DNA of 64,000 bases from Hymenobacter sp. CRA2 (GCF_002007105.1 NZ_MVBC01000007.1:124001-188000), one strand, 5' to 3'. Positions 36,186 to 46,033 are shown, counted from the first letter of the stretch. Notes: generated by a model from the letters alone, not told the origin. Translations and numbers: made by a program.

Positions 36186-39100
36186 TTATTTCACCAGCAC
36201 CAGGCGTAGGCTCTGGGCTTGGCCGGCACTCAGCAGCCGGCAGGTGTAAAGGCCCGCAGGCAGGGCGTCGGCGCGCAGCGGCAGCTCGTAGCGGTAGCCC
36301 GCCTGGGCCTCGGCCTGGTAAAGCGTGGCAACGAGCTGGCCCAGGTGGTTGAAGACCTGCAGCTGCGCCGGACCAGACGTCGCCGGCTGGAAGCGGATGG
36401 TAGTGCGGCCCGCAAACGGATTTGGGTAAGCTTCGAGCACAGTAGCTTGCTGGAGCGTTGCGGGCTGCGAGCCGGCCGCGGTGGCGCGGGCGGCCGTGGG
36501 CTGGCAGCTGCCGAGCTGGTCGCCGTGCTGGCCGAGGTGGGCCGCCACGGCTGCCGGGGCCACGCAGATTTCGTGGCCGTTGTGGCAGAGCTGCACCTTG
36601 TCGTTTTTGTTGCCGCAGCGCACGTCGATTACCGTGATGGTAACGCTGCTGCTTGCCGTGCAGCCGTACTCGTTGGTGGCCGTGACGGTGAAGGTGTAGG
36701 TACCGGCCGCCGTGGGCGTGAAGACTGGGCTGGCGGCCGTGGCACTGCTCAGGCCAGTAGCCGGCGCCCAGGCGTAAGTCGTGGCGCTTGAGGTGCCGTC
36801 GGTGGCCGTCAGCGTCAGGCTTTGGGTGCCGTAGCCCAGGGCAATGGTGTTGGCGCTCAGGCCGGTGAAGGTATTATCGGTACGACCAACGGCAATAGCC
36901 GGCGTGGGCACGGCGCCGATAACGGTGACCGTAGCCGGGGCTGAAGCCGCGTTGCCGTGCGTGTCCGTCACGGTCAGCGTCACGGTATTCGGCCCGAGGT
37001 TGCTGCAATCGAAGGTGGTATTGTCCAGCGTCAGGCTTTGGATACCGCAGGTATCGTAGCTGCCGTGGTCCACGTCGGCGGCCGTGATGGTGGCCGTGCC
37101 GTTTGCCAGCGTTACGGTTAGGTTGCGGGTGAGTACCGTGGGGGCGGTGCGGTCCTGCACCTGCACGGCCTGGGCTACCGTGTCGGCCGTGCCGTCGCTG
37201 TAAGTGAAGCGCCAGCGAATGGTATAGGCGCCCTGTGCGGCGTACGTGGTCGGGTCGGTGGTAAGGGCCGTGACGGTAGCCGTGCCGCACAGGTCGGGCG
37301 CGGTCGGTGCCGTTGCCGTTACGGCGCATTCACCCGTCAGAGCCGGCAGCACGATGGCCGGGCGGCTGCTCGTCAGGGCACTGGCGGCGGGGGCGAAGGC
37401 CGACGTGAGCCCTTCGCCGCGGGTGCGCACCTGGTAGTAGTAGCGCGTGCCGTAGTTGCGGCAGCTATCGGTGTAGCTGCTGGCGTCGCGGCCCACCGTG
37501 GTCAGGGGCGCGTAGCTGATTCCGTTGGTCGAGCGGAAAATGTCGAAGCCGGTTTCGTCGGCGGTGTTGTCGGTCCAGCGCAGCATCACGGCGTTGCCCG
37601 CGGCCGCGGCTGTCAGCGCTGCGGGCGGGGCCAGCACCGCGTCGCGTAGCGCCTGAATGTAGGCCACGTTGCCCGCGCCGAAGCCGTAACCCCAGTTGAA
37701 GGCCATGCTCTTGGAAAGGGCCGCTTTGGCGCCGTGGTAATCGGTGGGTTGCTGCTCGGGGTTCAGCGGGTAGTGGAAGGTGCCGCCGCCCGCGTCGGTG
37801 CCGTCGGGCGAGGTCAGCTTGGCCGCCGCTACCGACTGAAACAGGGCCGAGGGCACGCCATTGGCGCCGCCGCCCTTGGTGGCAAAGGCGTGCAGAGCCC
37901 CGCTCACGCCCGCGGCGGTACCGGTCTTGAGCAGCACCATGTCGTACTGCGTGATGTTGAATGAGTTGCCGGTGGCCAGGTTGGTCATATAGCCGGTGTT
38001 GTCCAGCAGCAGATCCAGCGTGAAATCCGACGCGTCGAGGTCCTGCACGTAGCCCGCGGGGCCGCTGATGCGGCGCAGCACGATGGTGGTGCCGGCGCGC
38101 AGGTCCTGCCAGAAGGCCACGTTGTTGAAGCGGTACTTGCCGCCGTTGTCGGCCGTGTTGTTCGTCTCGAAGTCCTTCACGAGGAGGTTGCGGGCGTCGA
38201 AGTGGTCCTGTACCACCAGCAGCTCCACGGCGTCGGTCTGGCCGTTGGCGTCGTTCGAGCCGTTGTACACGCGGTTAACCACGATGGGCGGGGGCGTGAA
38301 GGCGGCGTTGCGCAGCGTCTGGATGTAGGCCACGTTAGCGGCGCCGTAGCCGTTGCCCCAGTTGCGGTTGGCGTCGAAGGAGGCGGCGGCGGCCGTGCCG
38401 TTGTAGTCGGCCACCGACTGCGTAGGATTCAGCGGGTACTGAAACTGCCCGGTGTTGGTAATGGCGGCCGACACCAGCTTGGGCGAGGTTACCGCCTGGA
38501 AAATAGCCGTGTTTGAGCTGCCCGTGGCAAAGGCGTGCACCGCCCCAGCCGTGCCGCTGGCCGCGCCGGTCTTGAGCAGCACCATGTCGGTGTTGGTCAG
38601 GTTGAAGCTGTTGTTGGGCGCCAGGTTCGTGAGGTAAGCGCCGTTTCCCATCAGCAGATCCAGCTTGAAATCAGCCGCGTCGAGGTCCTCCGCGTAGCCG
38701 GTGATGCCCGAGGCCAGCCGCCGCAGCACGATGGTCGTGCCGATGCGCAGGTCTTTCCACAGAGCCTGGTCCTTAAATTGGTACTTGCCGCCCGCGTCCG
38801 ACGTCAGGTTGGTCTCGAAGTCTTTCACGATGAGCCCGCGCACGTCGACATGGTCCTTGGTCACCAGCAGCTCCACCGCGTCCGACATACCGTCGGGCGT
38901 GGAGGTGGCGTTGTAGAGGCGGTTCACCACGATGCCCGTTGGGGGCTGCTCCTCAAGCGTCAGTTTGGAGAAGTTGAACGAGCTGCTCACCAGCTCTAAC
39001 TGCAGCGTGGCGTTGGCGTTGGCCTCCAGGTACACGTTGCTCACCACCACATCCTGAAACACCCCGAAGCCGCCTGTCACCGGCACCCCGATAACGCCGG

Positions 39101-41066
39101 TTTTGTCCACGCCATCCACCGACACGCGGAAGGAGCCGCCCGTAGCGCTGGCCGATACCCGCGCCGTGAGCTTGTAGAGGCCCGTGCGCTGCACGTTCAC
39201 CGAGTACTTCAGCCACTCGCCCGAGGCCGAGTAGCCGATGTTGCCGTAGCCGCCGTCGCCCAGCTCCGTATCCACCGCTTCCGAAGCGCGGGGCACGTTG
39301 GGGTTCAGCGCCGCGCCGCGGTTGGTCGGGTCCGAGTCGTAGTAGGCCACGTTCTGCCCGCCGTTGTCGAATTCGACGGCCCGGATGACGCCCGGCAGCG
39401 CTATGGGCGTGCCCGAATAAGGCGTGCGCGCGCAGGCGCTGACCTGCACGTAGCCGGCCTTGCTGACCGCGATGGTCGTGTCGGCGTTCTGCAGGGTCAT
39501 GGTCACCGACTTGGCGCCCGGCGTGGCGTAGCGCACCGCAAAAGGCCCGGGCCCGGTGCCGGTAGCCGGCGTGGCATCGGCCCCAAAATTCCAGCTCAAG
39601 GAGGCGTACGAGCCCAGAATGGCCGGCGCGAAGCTCACCTGCTCCGGTGCCACGCAGGTAAAGGTTTTATCGGCCCGAAAGTCGGCCAGCGTCACCTGCT
39701 GGCCGGGGCGCAGGTAAGTGGGCGCGAGGTTGTTGGTCGCGTGCTGCAGCGAGTACACGATTTTGCGCAGTAGCTGGCCTTGCCCATCAAAGAGCAGTAC
39801 CTGGGTCGACTGCCCGTAGATTTTGTCGTTGTAGGCGGCATTGAGGCCGGCCGGTACGTTGATTTTCAGTGCGGCCGTACCCGGCACTGCGGCTGCCGAC
39901 AACTGCACCGTGAAGTCGAAATCGGCCGTGTTACTCTTGTTGAGCACCATCACCGCCGTGGTGTCGCCGTGGCGGCTGCTGATGACCGATACGTCGGCCT
40001 GATTGTCGGTAGCGGCCAGGTAAGAGCCGCGCAGGTTTTCGGCCACCAGCATTTCGTGGTAGAAGGCCGAGCGGGGCTTGATGCTGGCGCCCGAGCCGTC
40101 GAGGTAGCCCAGGTCGCCCTCGCCGCGGCTCCCGTTGCTTTCGTGAATCGACCACGGCATCATCGACACGGCCTGCTTCTGCATGCCGATGCCGAACACC
40201 TCGGCCCAATACTGCCCGTTCAGAAAGCCGTGCACGCCCAGCCCGTCCACGCCGTTGGCCGTGGGGTTCTGGTAGCCGATGTTGAACTCCGTCACGGCCC
40301 ACTTCAGCGCGTCGGCGCCCGAGCGGTTGTGCAGGGCGTTGGCCGCGTCTATCATCGTGAGCAGCCCATTCACGTTGCCGGCCAGCGTACCCGCAGCCGT
40401 CAGCACTTGGGCGCGCGTCTGCGTGCCGCTGAAGGGGTAGGAGTGGAAGGTCACCACGTCGAGGTAGTAGCGGCCGTTGGCGTCCTTGCCCGTCACGTCG
40501 TTGGCCCCGCCGATGAGCGGGCGCAAGTAGCTCGTGTCGTAGAAGGAGGTTTCTGGGCCCACCGTCAGAATCGTCGGGTCGGCCTGTTTCATGGCCGTGG
40601 CCCAGCTCTTGATGTAGGCTTCCACGCCCTCCACGCCCACCTTGCCGAAGTTGCCGGTCAGGTTGGGCTCGTTGCCGATAATCCAGTACTTGACGCCGCG
40701 GCGCATCTGGTTGTTGACGTAGTCGACCACGGCCGCCGCTTGCTGGGCCGTGTAGCGGCCGCGGCCCTCCGATACCTGCACCATGGGCTCGGCCCCGATG
40801 CGGCGGATGGAGTCAATCATGCTCAGGTACTGCTGCGGCGTGGGCATGTTGAACTCCACGCCGTTGCCGCCGATGCGCACCATGCGCACCTTGGACTTTT
40901 TCACGGTGGGCCAGAGCTGGTCTAGCTGCCCGTTGTACACGCGGGCGCCGTAGCTGTAAGCCATCCAGGCGTTCTGGCCGGCCAGGTACGGCGAAATCTG
41001 CTGCGCCTGGGCAGCCGTGGTGGCAGCCAGGCAGCCCAGCGCGAAGAAGGGTAACAGTTTTCGCAT
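36186..41066 (-). CDS. Multidomain glycoside hydrolase with CBM6, paired repeats and T9SS sorting domain
   Basis: From ATG 41066 the product has 1626 residues. A signal peptide (1-22) precedes a clan-A (beta/alpha)8 glycosidase domain (about 23-450) with YWIIGNEPN (acid/base Glu133) and WAVTEFN (nucleophile Glu260). Next come a PKD-like domain (about 465-545), a CBM6-like module (about 548-706, VEFDNGGQNVAYYDSDP), two copies of a 210-residue lamin-tail-like domain (about 712-920 and 928-1145), a fibronectin type III domain (1148-1235), HYR- and PKD-like domains (to about 1481), a small cysteine-containing module (1484-1521, CGNKNDKVQLCHNG) and a C-terminal T9SS type A sorting domain (1543-1626, LEAYPNPFAGRTTIRF...LPAGLYTCRL). 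It is thus an exported, probably surface-bound enzyme. GH39/44/51-like families are possible; the exact one is not clear. It is the last gene of the polysaccharide locus, 314 bases from GH10. Confidence 0.88.
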   Translation of the reverse strand: MRKLLPFFALGCLAATTAAQAQQISPYLAGQNAWMAYSYGARVYNGQLDQLWPTVKKSKVRMVRIGGNGVEFNMPTPQQYLSMIDSIRRIGAEPMVQVSEGRGRYTAQQAAAVVDYVNNQMRRGVKYWIIGNEPNLTGNFGKVGVEGVEAYIKSWATAMKQADPTILTVGPETSFYDTSYLRPLIGGANDVTGKDANGRYYLDVVTFHSYPFSGTQTRAQVLTAAGTLAGNVNGLLTMIDAANALHNRSGADALKWAVTEFNIGYQNPTANGVDGLGVHGFLNGQYWAEVFGIGMQKQAVSMMPWSIHESNGSRGEGDLGYLDGSGASIKPRSAFYHEMLVAENLRGSYLAATDNQADVSVISSRHGDTTAVMVLNKSNTADFDFTVQLSAAAVPGTAALKINVPAGLNAAYNDKIYGQSTQVLLFDGQGQLLRKIVYSLQHATNNLAPTYLRPGQQVTLADFRADKTFTCVAPEQVSFAPAILGSYASLSWNFGADATPATGTGPGPFAVRYATPGAKSVTMTLQNADTTIAVSKAGYVQVSACARTPYSGTPIALPGVIRAVEFDNGGQNVAYYDSDPTNRGAALNPNVPRASEAVDTELGDGGYGNIGYSASGEWLKYSVNVQRTGLYKLTARVSASATGGSFRVSVDGVDKTGVIGVPVTGGFGVFQDVVVSNVYLEANANATLQLELVSSSFNFSKLTLEEQPPTGIVVNRLYNATSTPDGMSDAVELLVTKDHVDVRGLIVKDFETNLTSDAGGKYQFKDQALWKDLRIGTTIVLRRLASGITGYAEDLDAADFKLDLLMGNGAYLTNLAPNNSFNLTNTDMVLLKTGAASGTAGAVHAFATGSSNTAIFQAVTSPKLVSAAITNTGQFQYPLNPTQSVADYNGTAAAASFDANRNWGNGYGAANVAYIQTLRNAAFTPPPIVVNRVYNGSNDANGQTDAVELLVVQDHFDARNLLVKDFETNNTADNGGKYRFNNVAFWQDLRAGTTIVLRRISGPAGYVQDLDASDFTLDLLLDNTGYMTNLATGNSFNITQYDMVLLKTGTAAGVSGALHAFATKGGGANGVPSALFQSVAAAKLTSPDGTDAGGGTFHYPLNPEQQPTDYHGAKAALSKSMAFNWGYGFGAGNVAYIQALRDAVLAPPAALTAAAAGNAVMLRWTDNTADETGFDIFRSTNGISYAPLTTVGRDASSYTDSCRNYGTRYYYQVRTRGEGLTSAFAPAASALTSSRPAIVLPALTGECAVTATAPTAPDLCGTATVTALTTDPTTYAAQGAYTIRWRFTYSDGTADTVAQAVQVQDRTAPTVLTRNLTVTLANGTATITAADVDHGSYDTCGIQSLTLDNTTFDCSNLGPNTVTLTVTDTHGNAASAPATVTVIGAVPTPAIAVGRTDNTFTGLSANTIALGYGTQSLTLTATDGTSSATTYAWAPATGLSSATAASPVFTPTAAGTYTFTVTATNEYGCTASSSVTITVIDVRCGNKNDKVQLCHNGHEICVAPAAVAAHLGQHGDQLGSCQPTAARATAAGSQPATLQQATVLEAYPNPFAGRTTIRFQPATSGPAQLQVFNHLGQLVATLYQAEAQAGYRYELPLRADALPAGLYTCRLLSAGQAQSLRLVLVK

Positions 41067-41380
41067 ACGGGTGGGAAAGGTTAGGTTGAGAAAGAGCGAA
41101 GCAGCCCGGCTGCGGCGGCCGGGAGGAAAGCAGATGCAGGCAGTGCAAGGCACCCTGTCCGCAAGAAGGATTGTACTCGCTGGCGGCCGCCCGCCGCAGC
41201 TTGCCGGGCCGTGGCGGGGCGGCACTCACTCAATGCTGGTGCCCTGCGGGCCCGGAAAGCGGTATTCCCTTGTTCCCGATGCGGATGGCAGCCGCCAGGT
41301 GAGTACAATAGCTGGTTGAAAGCGAGGAGGACGGAGCAAGGCACCAGCCGGGAGCCCAGCGGCATTCTGCGTCCTGCTTT
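41067..41380. other. Gap upstream of the large glycosidase
   Basis: These 314 GC-rich bases hold no gene that I can support. They likely contain the leader and promoter of the leftward gene at 41066, but no TAnnTTTG box with a good -33 element is visible. Confidence 0.5.
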
Positions 41381-42421
41381 TTATTTCAGGCCCGCCACGA
41401 TGCCGTCGTAGGCGGGCTTGCGTTGGTAGTGGTCGTCGAAGGGCAGGGGCCAGTCGGGGCAGCTGCAGTCGCCGCGCACCCAGGTGTCGGCATCGGTTAC
41501 GTTCCAGGTGGTCAGGCCGAAGCGTTGGGCCGCCGGCAGGGCGTTGTAGGTCTGCACGATGAACTGGTACTTGGCTTTCTGGGCCTCGGCCAGGGCGCTG
41601 CTCCAGGTGAGCCCGGCCGTTTTGCCGGGGTTCATGGCCACGTCCAGCTCCGAAATGTGCACCAGCAGCCCGCTCTGGGCGGCCGTGGTAATGGCCGCCG
41701 CCAGGTTCGCGTCGGCGCGGTTGCTGTTGGTGTGCAGCTGCAGCCCGATGCCGTGGATGGGGATGCCGCGGCTTTTGAGGCTGCCCACCAGGTTCAGAAT
41801 GGCCGTGCGCTTGGTGGGCCCGAACTCGTGGCCGTAGTCGTTGTAGAACAGCTTGGCGTCGGGGTCGGCCTGATGGGCGTACTGAAAGGCGCGGGCCACG
41901 TAGTCGGGCCCGAGGTGCTGGCGCCACACGCTGGGGCGCAGGGTGCCGTCCTCGGCAATGGCTTCGTTGACGACATCCCACGAAGAGACCTGGCCGCGGA
42001 AGTGCCCCACCACCGTCTGGATGTGCGTTTTCAGCAGGTTTTCCCAGGCGGCGGAGTCACCCTGAAAGTTGGTCACCCAGGCCGGCAGCGAGTTGTGCCA
42101 GACGAGCGTGTGGCCGTGCACGCGGGCGTTGTTCTGCCGGGCAAACTGCACCAGGTAATCTGCGTCGGTCCAGGTGTAGGTGGCCGCGTCCGGGTGCAGG
42201 CTGCGAAACTTCATGGCGTTTTCGGCCGTCACGCTGCGGTACTCCCGCGTCACTACTTCGCGGTAAGCGGCGTTGCTGCGCAGCAGATTCACGTTCACGG
42301 CGGCACCGATGGGAAACGCGGCCTCGCGCAGGCTGCCCGGGGCGGATGGCCCTGGCTGAGGACCTTTGCTGCCGCAGCTGGTGAGCAGCAGCGTCGCAAG
42401 CAGAATGGAGCGGAGCGGCAT
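41381..42421 (-). CDS. Endo-1,4-beta-xylanase, GH10 lipoprotein
   Basis: The 346 residues start with a lipoprotein signal (lipobox LLTSC, Cys16). The GH10 domain covers the rest: SVTAENAMKFRSLHP, the substrate-binding RVHGHTLVWHNSLPAWV, the acid/base in WDVVNEAIAED (Glu153), LFYNDYGHE, IGLQLHTN and the nucleophile in HISELDVAM (Glu258). It would cut the xylan backbone within the chain, held on the membrane by its lipid. The start at 42421 puts the hydrophobic stretch and lipobox at the N-terminus; an in-frame ATG 8 codons earlier is possible. It lies 157 bases downstream of the agarase-like gene. Confidence 0.93.
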   Translation of the reverse strand: MPLRSILLATLLLTSCGSKGPQPGPSAPGSLREAAFPIGAAVNVNLLRSNAAYREVVTREYRSVTAENAMKFRSLHPDAATYTWTDADYLVQFARQNNARVHGHTLVWHNSLPAWVTNFQGDSAAWENLLKTHIQTVVGHFRGQVSSWDVVNEAIAEDGTLRPSVWRQHLGPDYVARAFQYAHQADPDAKLFYNDYGHEFGPTKRTAILNLVGSLKSRGIPIHGIGLQLHTNSNRADANLAAAITTAAQSGLLVHISELDVAMNPGKTAGLTWSSALAEAQKAKYQFIVQTYNALPAAQRFGLTTWNVTDADTWVRGDCSCPDWPLPFDDHYQRKPAYDGIVAGLK

Positions 42422-42578
42422 AGGCGGTTCTGGTTGGCGCTTCACCCCGGCTCCCTGCCTCGCTTGATGCGCGAGCTGAACGAGGAGAGGGGAGCCTGAC
42501 GCGGGCGGATGTGGGGTGGTCAGTTATCAGGGCAGCTAGCAGCGCGAACTGTCAGGTGACAACCCGCTCCTGCCAGCT

Positions 42579-44033
42579 CTATCGTTTGTCGAAGTAGTCG
42601 GCCAGGCGGTACATCTGCTGGTTCAGCTCGCGCATGGGCAGCAGCAGCGGCTGGTAGGGCTGGAAGCTCCAGTTGACGATGCCCTTGTTGGCGTCGGTGT
42701 TGGAGGGCTCGGCGCCTTTCAGGGTGGGGTCGTTGTCCTGGTACTTAAACCAGTGCCAGCCCACGCAATTCTTCGATTCCAACAGGCCCAGCGTGAAGTT
42801 CTGGTAGAACTTGCCGCGGTCGGCCTGGGTGCGCACCACCCAGCCGGCGCCGGCCGTGTTGGCCAGGCCCGGCGCGTCTTCGCCCTTCACGTACCACTCG
42901 GTCACCATAAAAGGCTTGCCCGACAGCTTTTCCCACTCGCTTACCCACTTCGGCTCGGGCGTCCAGTGGTTGTAGTAGTTGATGCTGACCACGTCCACGT
43001 ACTTGCCCGTCACCTGCATCAGCTCGGGGTAGTAGCGCTGGGCACCGTGGAAGCGGCAGCCCAGGTACAGGTGGTTGGGGTCGACCTTTTTCAGCGCCCG
43101 GGCCACCGTGCCGAAGTACTTGTCGGCCACGAAGGCCAGGAACTCCTGGCGGTGCTGGTCGGTGATGGTTTGTAGCGTGATGCCGCGCTGATCGGCCCAC
43201 TGCCTGGCGGCCTGGTAGCCCGGCTCGGTCTGCGGCAGCTTGAGGTAGCCGTCGAGGTTTTTGCGCAGCAGCGGCATCTCGTTGTCGGAGAAGTAGCCGA
43301 ACAGGTTCGGGTCGTCCTTGTACTTCGTGAGCTGCTGGGCGTACTGCTCGCAGAACTCCGCGAAGCCCGGGTCGAAGGCGAAAATGACGTCGTTGGGGTA
43401 GCCTTTGTGGCCGGGCTGCACGTAGGTGCCGCCGCGCTTGTCGCCGTACTTAGCCATGAAATCCAGGTTCACGGTGTAGGCCAGCGGCCGGTCTGCCTTG
43501 GCGTTTTCCGCCCGTATTTCCTCGTTGGCCGACCACGCGCCCGCGCCGTTGAAGCCATTGTCCACCAGCAGCTGCCGCGTCTTGCGCATCCAGCCGGCCC
43601 GGTCGCCAAACTGCTCCTTCAGCGCCTGCTGCGCCCGCTCCGAGCCCACGGCCTGCACGTTGTTGGGCGCGTTGTGCAGAAAATAGTAGCCCTCCGGGTC
43701 CACGGCCCACCAGCGCCCGTCCACCTTCTTCACGTAGTAGAAGCCGGTGGCCGTGGTGCGCTTGTCGAGGCGCCCGCCGTACTTGCTCAGCTTGGTTTTG
43801 CCGGGCTTGAAGCCTTTAAGCTGAGCCATGGTGCGCGTGGCGTAGCTCTTGTAGGGCGAAAACGAGGCCGTGCCGTCGGTTTTGGAGTTGTTGAGCGTCT
43901 TCTTCGCGTCGACGCGCAGGGTGTACTCGGTGGTGTCGAGTTGCTGGGCCTGGGCGGCGGGCAAGCCTAGCAGGAGCAGGCCACCAAGTAGTAGGTAACG
44001 GCTGATTCGTCGCCCGGCCAAAAAGGCCGTCAT
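42579..44033 (-). CDS. Agarase-like glycoside hydrolase
   Basis: The 484 residues have a signal peptide (about 8-30, ending AQAQQ). A beta-rich N-terminal part (about 35-110, YYVKKVDGRWWAVDPEGYYFLHN) leads to a (beta/alpha)8 domain. The proposed acid/base is Glu252 in YFSDNEMPLL and the nucleophile Glu379 in FMVTEWYVKGEDAPG. This layout resembles beta-agarases and related clan-A enzymes; a porphyran or galactan target is possible, but so is a hemicellulose. The frame is open far upstream (to 44828) over the GH2 gene, which is a shadow. The only Met before the signal peptide (44033) lies inside a palindromic repeat, so the repeat seems to supply the start codon. Confidence 0.82.
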   Translation of the reverse strand: MTAFLAGRRISRYLLLGGLLLLGLPAAQAQQLDTTEYTLRVDAKKTLNNSKTDGTASFSPYKSYATRTMAQLKGFKPGKTKLSKYGGRLDKRTTATGFYYVKKVDGRWWAVDPEGYYFLHNAPNNVQAVGSERAQQALKEQFGDRAGWMRKTRQLLVDNGFNGAGAWSANEEIRAENAKADRPLAYTVNLDFMAKYGDKRGGTYVQPGHKGYPNDVIFAFDPGFAEFCEQYAQQLTKYKDDPNLFGYFSDNEMPLLRKNLDGYLKLPQTEPGYQAARQWADQRGITLQTITDQHRQEFLAFVADKYFGTVARALKKVDPNHLYLGCRFHGAQRYYPELMQVTGKYVDVVSINYYNHWTPEPKWVSEWEKLSGKPFMVTEWYVKGEDAPGLANTAGAGWVVRTQADRGKFYQNFTLGLLESKNCVGWHWFKYQDNDPTLKGAEPSNTDANKGIVNWSFQPYQPLLLPMRELNQQMYRLADYFDKR

Positions 44034-44139
44034 GTCGAGCGAAGTCGAGACATCTCGCCGGATAGTATTCCTCTCGTTGCACATGATTTTACTATCCGGC
44101 GTCAGCACGCGAGATGTCTCGGCTTCGCTCGACATGACG
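44028..44139. repeat. Full-length palindromic repeat overlapping a start codon
   Basis: The outer arms 44028-44058 and 44109-44139 (31 bases, one mismatch) and the inner arms 44058-44067 and 44090-44099 (CCGGATAGTA and complement) form one long hairpin of about 112 bases. It lies between the GH2 and agarase-like genes and contributes the ATG of the latter. Confidence 0.85.
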
Positions 44140-44164
44140 TTCTGATTGGACCTCAGCGCAGTGC

Positions 44165-46033
44165 TCATTTGCCGTCGTATTTCTGCGCCATCTGGCGGTA
44201 GTACTCCTGCAGCACGTAGAAGGCCCTTTTCTTCGTGCCGGTGCTCGAAATCAAGCCCTTGCGGTTGAAGCCCTGCTGGTATACCGGGTGCTGGCGGCGG
44301 GTGGCGCGGAAGTCGGCCAGAATCCAGGGCGTCATGCCGCGCAGGTTCTTGATGGTGCTCAGCATCTTGAGCTGGTTCACGTACAGCGCCTCCTGGTATT
44401 CCTCGCTCCAGCGCGTGTCGGCGTCGGCGTGGTAGCCGGCCAGCGCGTCGCCCCCGAATTCGCTGATGGTCACCGGCTTGTTGTACTTGATATCGAAGGT
44501 GTACTTGGTGATTTCGCCGGGCTTGCCGCCCCAGTACCAGCCGGCGTACTCGTTGATGCTCGTCAGGTCGAGATACTCGCCCAGCGGGTCGTCCACGTGG
44601 ATGACGTTGTCGGGAGTGCGGTGCAGTTCCAGCGCGGCCGAAATCAGGCGCGTGTCGTCCAGCGAGCGGGCTTTCAGGGCCAGGCTGCTCATGAACTTCA
44701 GGCGCGGCTCGCTCAGCGGCGTTTCGTTGCCGATGCTCCACACTACCACGCTGGCGCGGTTTTTCCCGAGCGAAATCAGGTCGGTGAGCTGCTGCTCGGC
44801 GTTCTGGTAAGTAGCAGGGTTCTGCCACGCGATGGTCCAGTACACCGGCACCTCACCCCACACCAGCAGGCCCATTTCATCGGCCAGCTTGAGCATGGTT
44901 TCGTTGTGCGGGTAGTGGGCCAGGCGCACATAGTTGCAGCCCAGTTCCTTGGCCCAGGTCAGCAGCATTCGCAGGTCACCCTCACCCCGGGCCCGGCCCG
45001 GAATCAGCGGGTTCTCGTCGTGCATGCTGATGCCGCGCATGAAAATCGACTTGCCGTTCAGCAGAATATCCGCGCCCCTGGTTTCGATGGTGCGGAAGCC
45101 GATGCGGTCCTGCACCTGATCGGCGCCGGTGCTCAGGGTCACCGCGTACAGCTTGGGCTGCTGCGGTGACCAGAGCGTGAGCTTCTTCGCGGGCACCGAA
45201 AAGCTGGCGCGGCCCTCCGCGTCGGTTTTCACCTGCTGCGTGAGCTTGGCCTCCGGAATGCTCAAAGTCACCGTTTGATTGGCCCGCGCCTCGCCCGTCA
45301 GCTGCACGTAGCCGGCCAGCTTGCCCATGTCGCCCTTGGCCAGCTGCACCTTGTAGTCGCTGATGAAGGTCTGCGGCGTTTCGGCCACGAACACGTCGCG
45401 CGTGATGCCGCCGTAGTTCCACCAGTCGGTGTTAATGGTCGGCACTTCCTCCGGGCGGCGGGTATTATCGGCCTTCACCACCACGAAGTTGTCCCCGCTG
45501 GGGTCGAGCCGGTCCGTGATGTCGTATTGAATTGGGGTGAAGCCGCCCTTGTGGGTGCCCAGCTTCTTGCCATTCAGGTAGATGTGCGCCTCGTAGTTGA
45601 TGGCCCCGAAGTACAGGTGATACCGCTTGCCGGCCTGGGGCTGGAGCGCGAAGCTTTTCTTGTACCAGATGGTGCCCTCGTAGTAGAGCAGCTCCGGCCG
45701 CTGCGAGTTCCAGTCGCCGGGCACCTGCAGGGCGTCGGCGTGGTCGAAGTCGTACTCGATCAGCTCCGTCTCTTGCTTAGAGCTGGGTTTCTGGTTGTCG
45801 TAGTAGCCGCCCTTGCCGCTCTTCGACTGATCGAAAGCCTCGCGGCGGTAGTCGTAGAAGCCGTTTTCGTACGGGTCGATGATGTAGTTCCAGCGGCCAT
45901 TCAGGCTCAGCACCCGGCGGCCGGGCGCGTTCTGAATCAGGCTCGACTGAGCCAACAGCGGCGAAGAGGTGAAAGCGCCGGCCAGCAGCAGGGCCGCCAC
46001 GGCCAGCGTCTTCAGCGAGGTGCAGAAAGTCAT
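44165..46033 (-). CDS. Glycoside hydrolase family 2 enzyme
   Basis: The 622 residues have a signal peptide (about 1-29) and the GH2 order: sugar-binding jelly roll (about 40-215, LNGRWNYIIDPYENGFYDYR...YEGTIWYKKSF...YFGAINYEAHIYLNGKKLG), immunoglobulin-like middle domain (about 220-315) and a (beta/alpha)8 domain. The acid/base is Glu437 in WSIGNETPL and the nucleophile Glu525 in TISEFGGD. The family includes beta-galactosidases, beta-glucuronidases and beta-mannosidases; NYVRLAHYPH is general. This smaller type, ending after the barrel, often acts as a beta-glucuronidase or galactosidase, but I would not fix it. It follows susD after a 179-base gap with an inverted repeat. Confidence 0.9.
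   Translation of the reverse strand: MTFCTSLKTLAVAALLLAGAFTSSPLLAQSSLIQNAPGRRVLSLNGRWNYIIDPYENGFYDYRREAFDQSKSGKGGYYDNQKPSSKQETELIEYDFDHADALQVPGDWNSQRPELLYYEGTIWYKKSFALQPQAGKRYHLYFGAINYEAHIYLNGKKLGTHKGGFTPIQYDITDRLDPSGDNFVVVKADNTRRPEEVPTINTDWWNYGGITRDVFVAETPQTFISDYKVQLAKGDMGKLAGYVQLTGEARANQTVTLSIPEAKLTQQVKTDAEGRASFSVPAKKLTLWSPQQPKLYAVTLSTGADQVQDRIGFRTIETRGADILLNGKSIFMRGISMHDENPLIPGRARGEGDLRMLLTWAKELGCNYVRLAHYPHNETMLKLADEMGLLVWGEVPVYWTIAWQNPATYQNAEQQLTDLISLGKNRASVVVWSIGNETPLSEPRLKFMSSLALKARSLDDTRLISAALELHRTPDNVIHVDDPLGEYLDLTSINEYAGWYWGGKPGEITKYTFDIKYNKPVTISEFGGDALAGYHADADTRWSEEYQEALYVNQLKMLSTIKNLRGMTPWILADFRATRRQHPVYQQGFNRKGLISSTGTKKRAFYVLQEYYRQMAQKYDGK

Noticed and set aside
44034-44828. N-terminal extension of the agarase-like protein
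   Set aside because: This part is antiparallel-free but out of frame within the GH2 gene on the same strand and crosses a palindromic repeat; it is a shadow reading.
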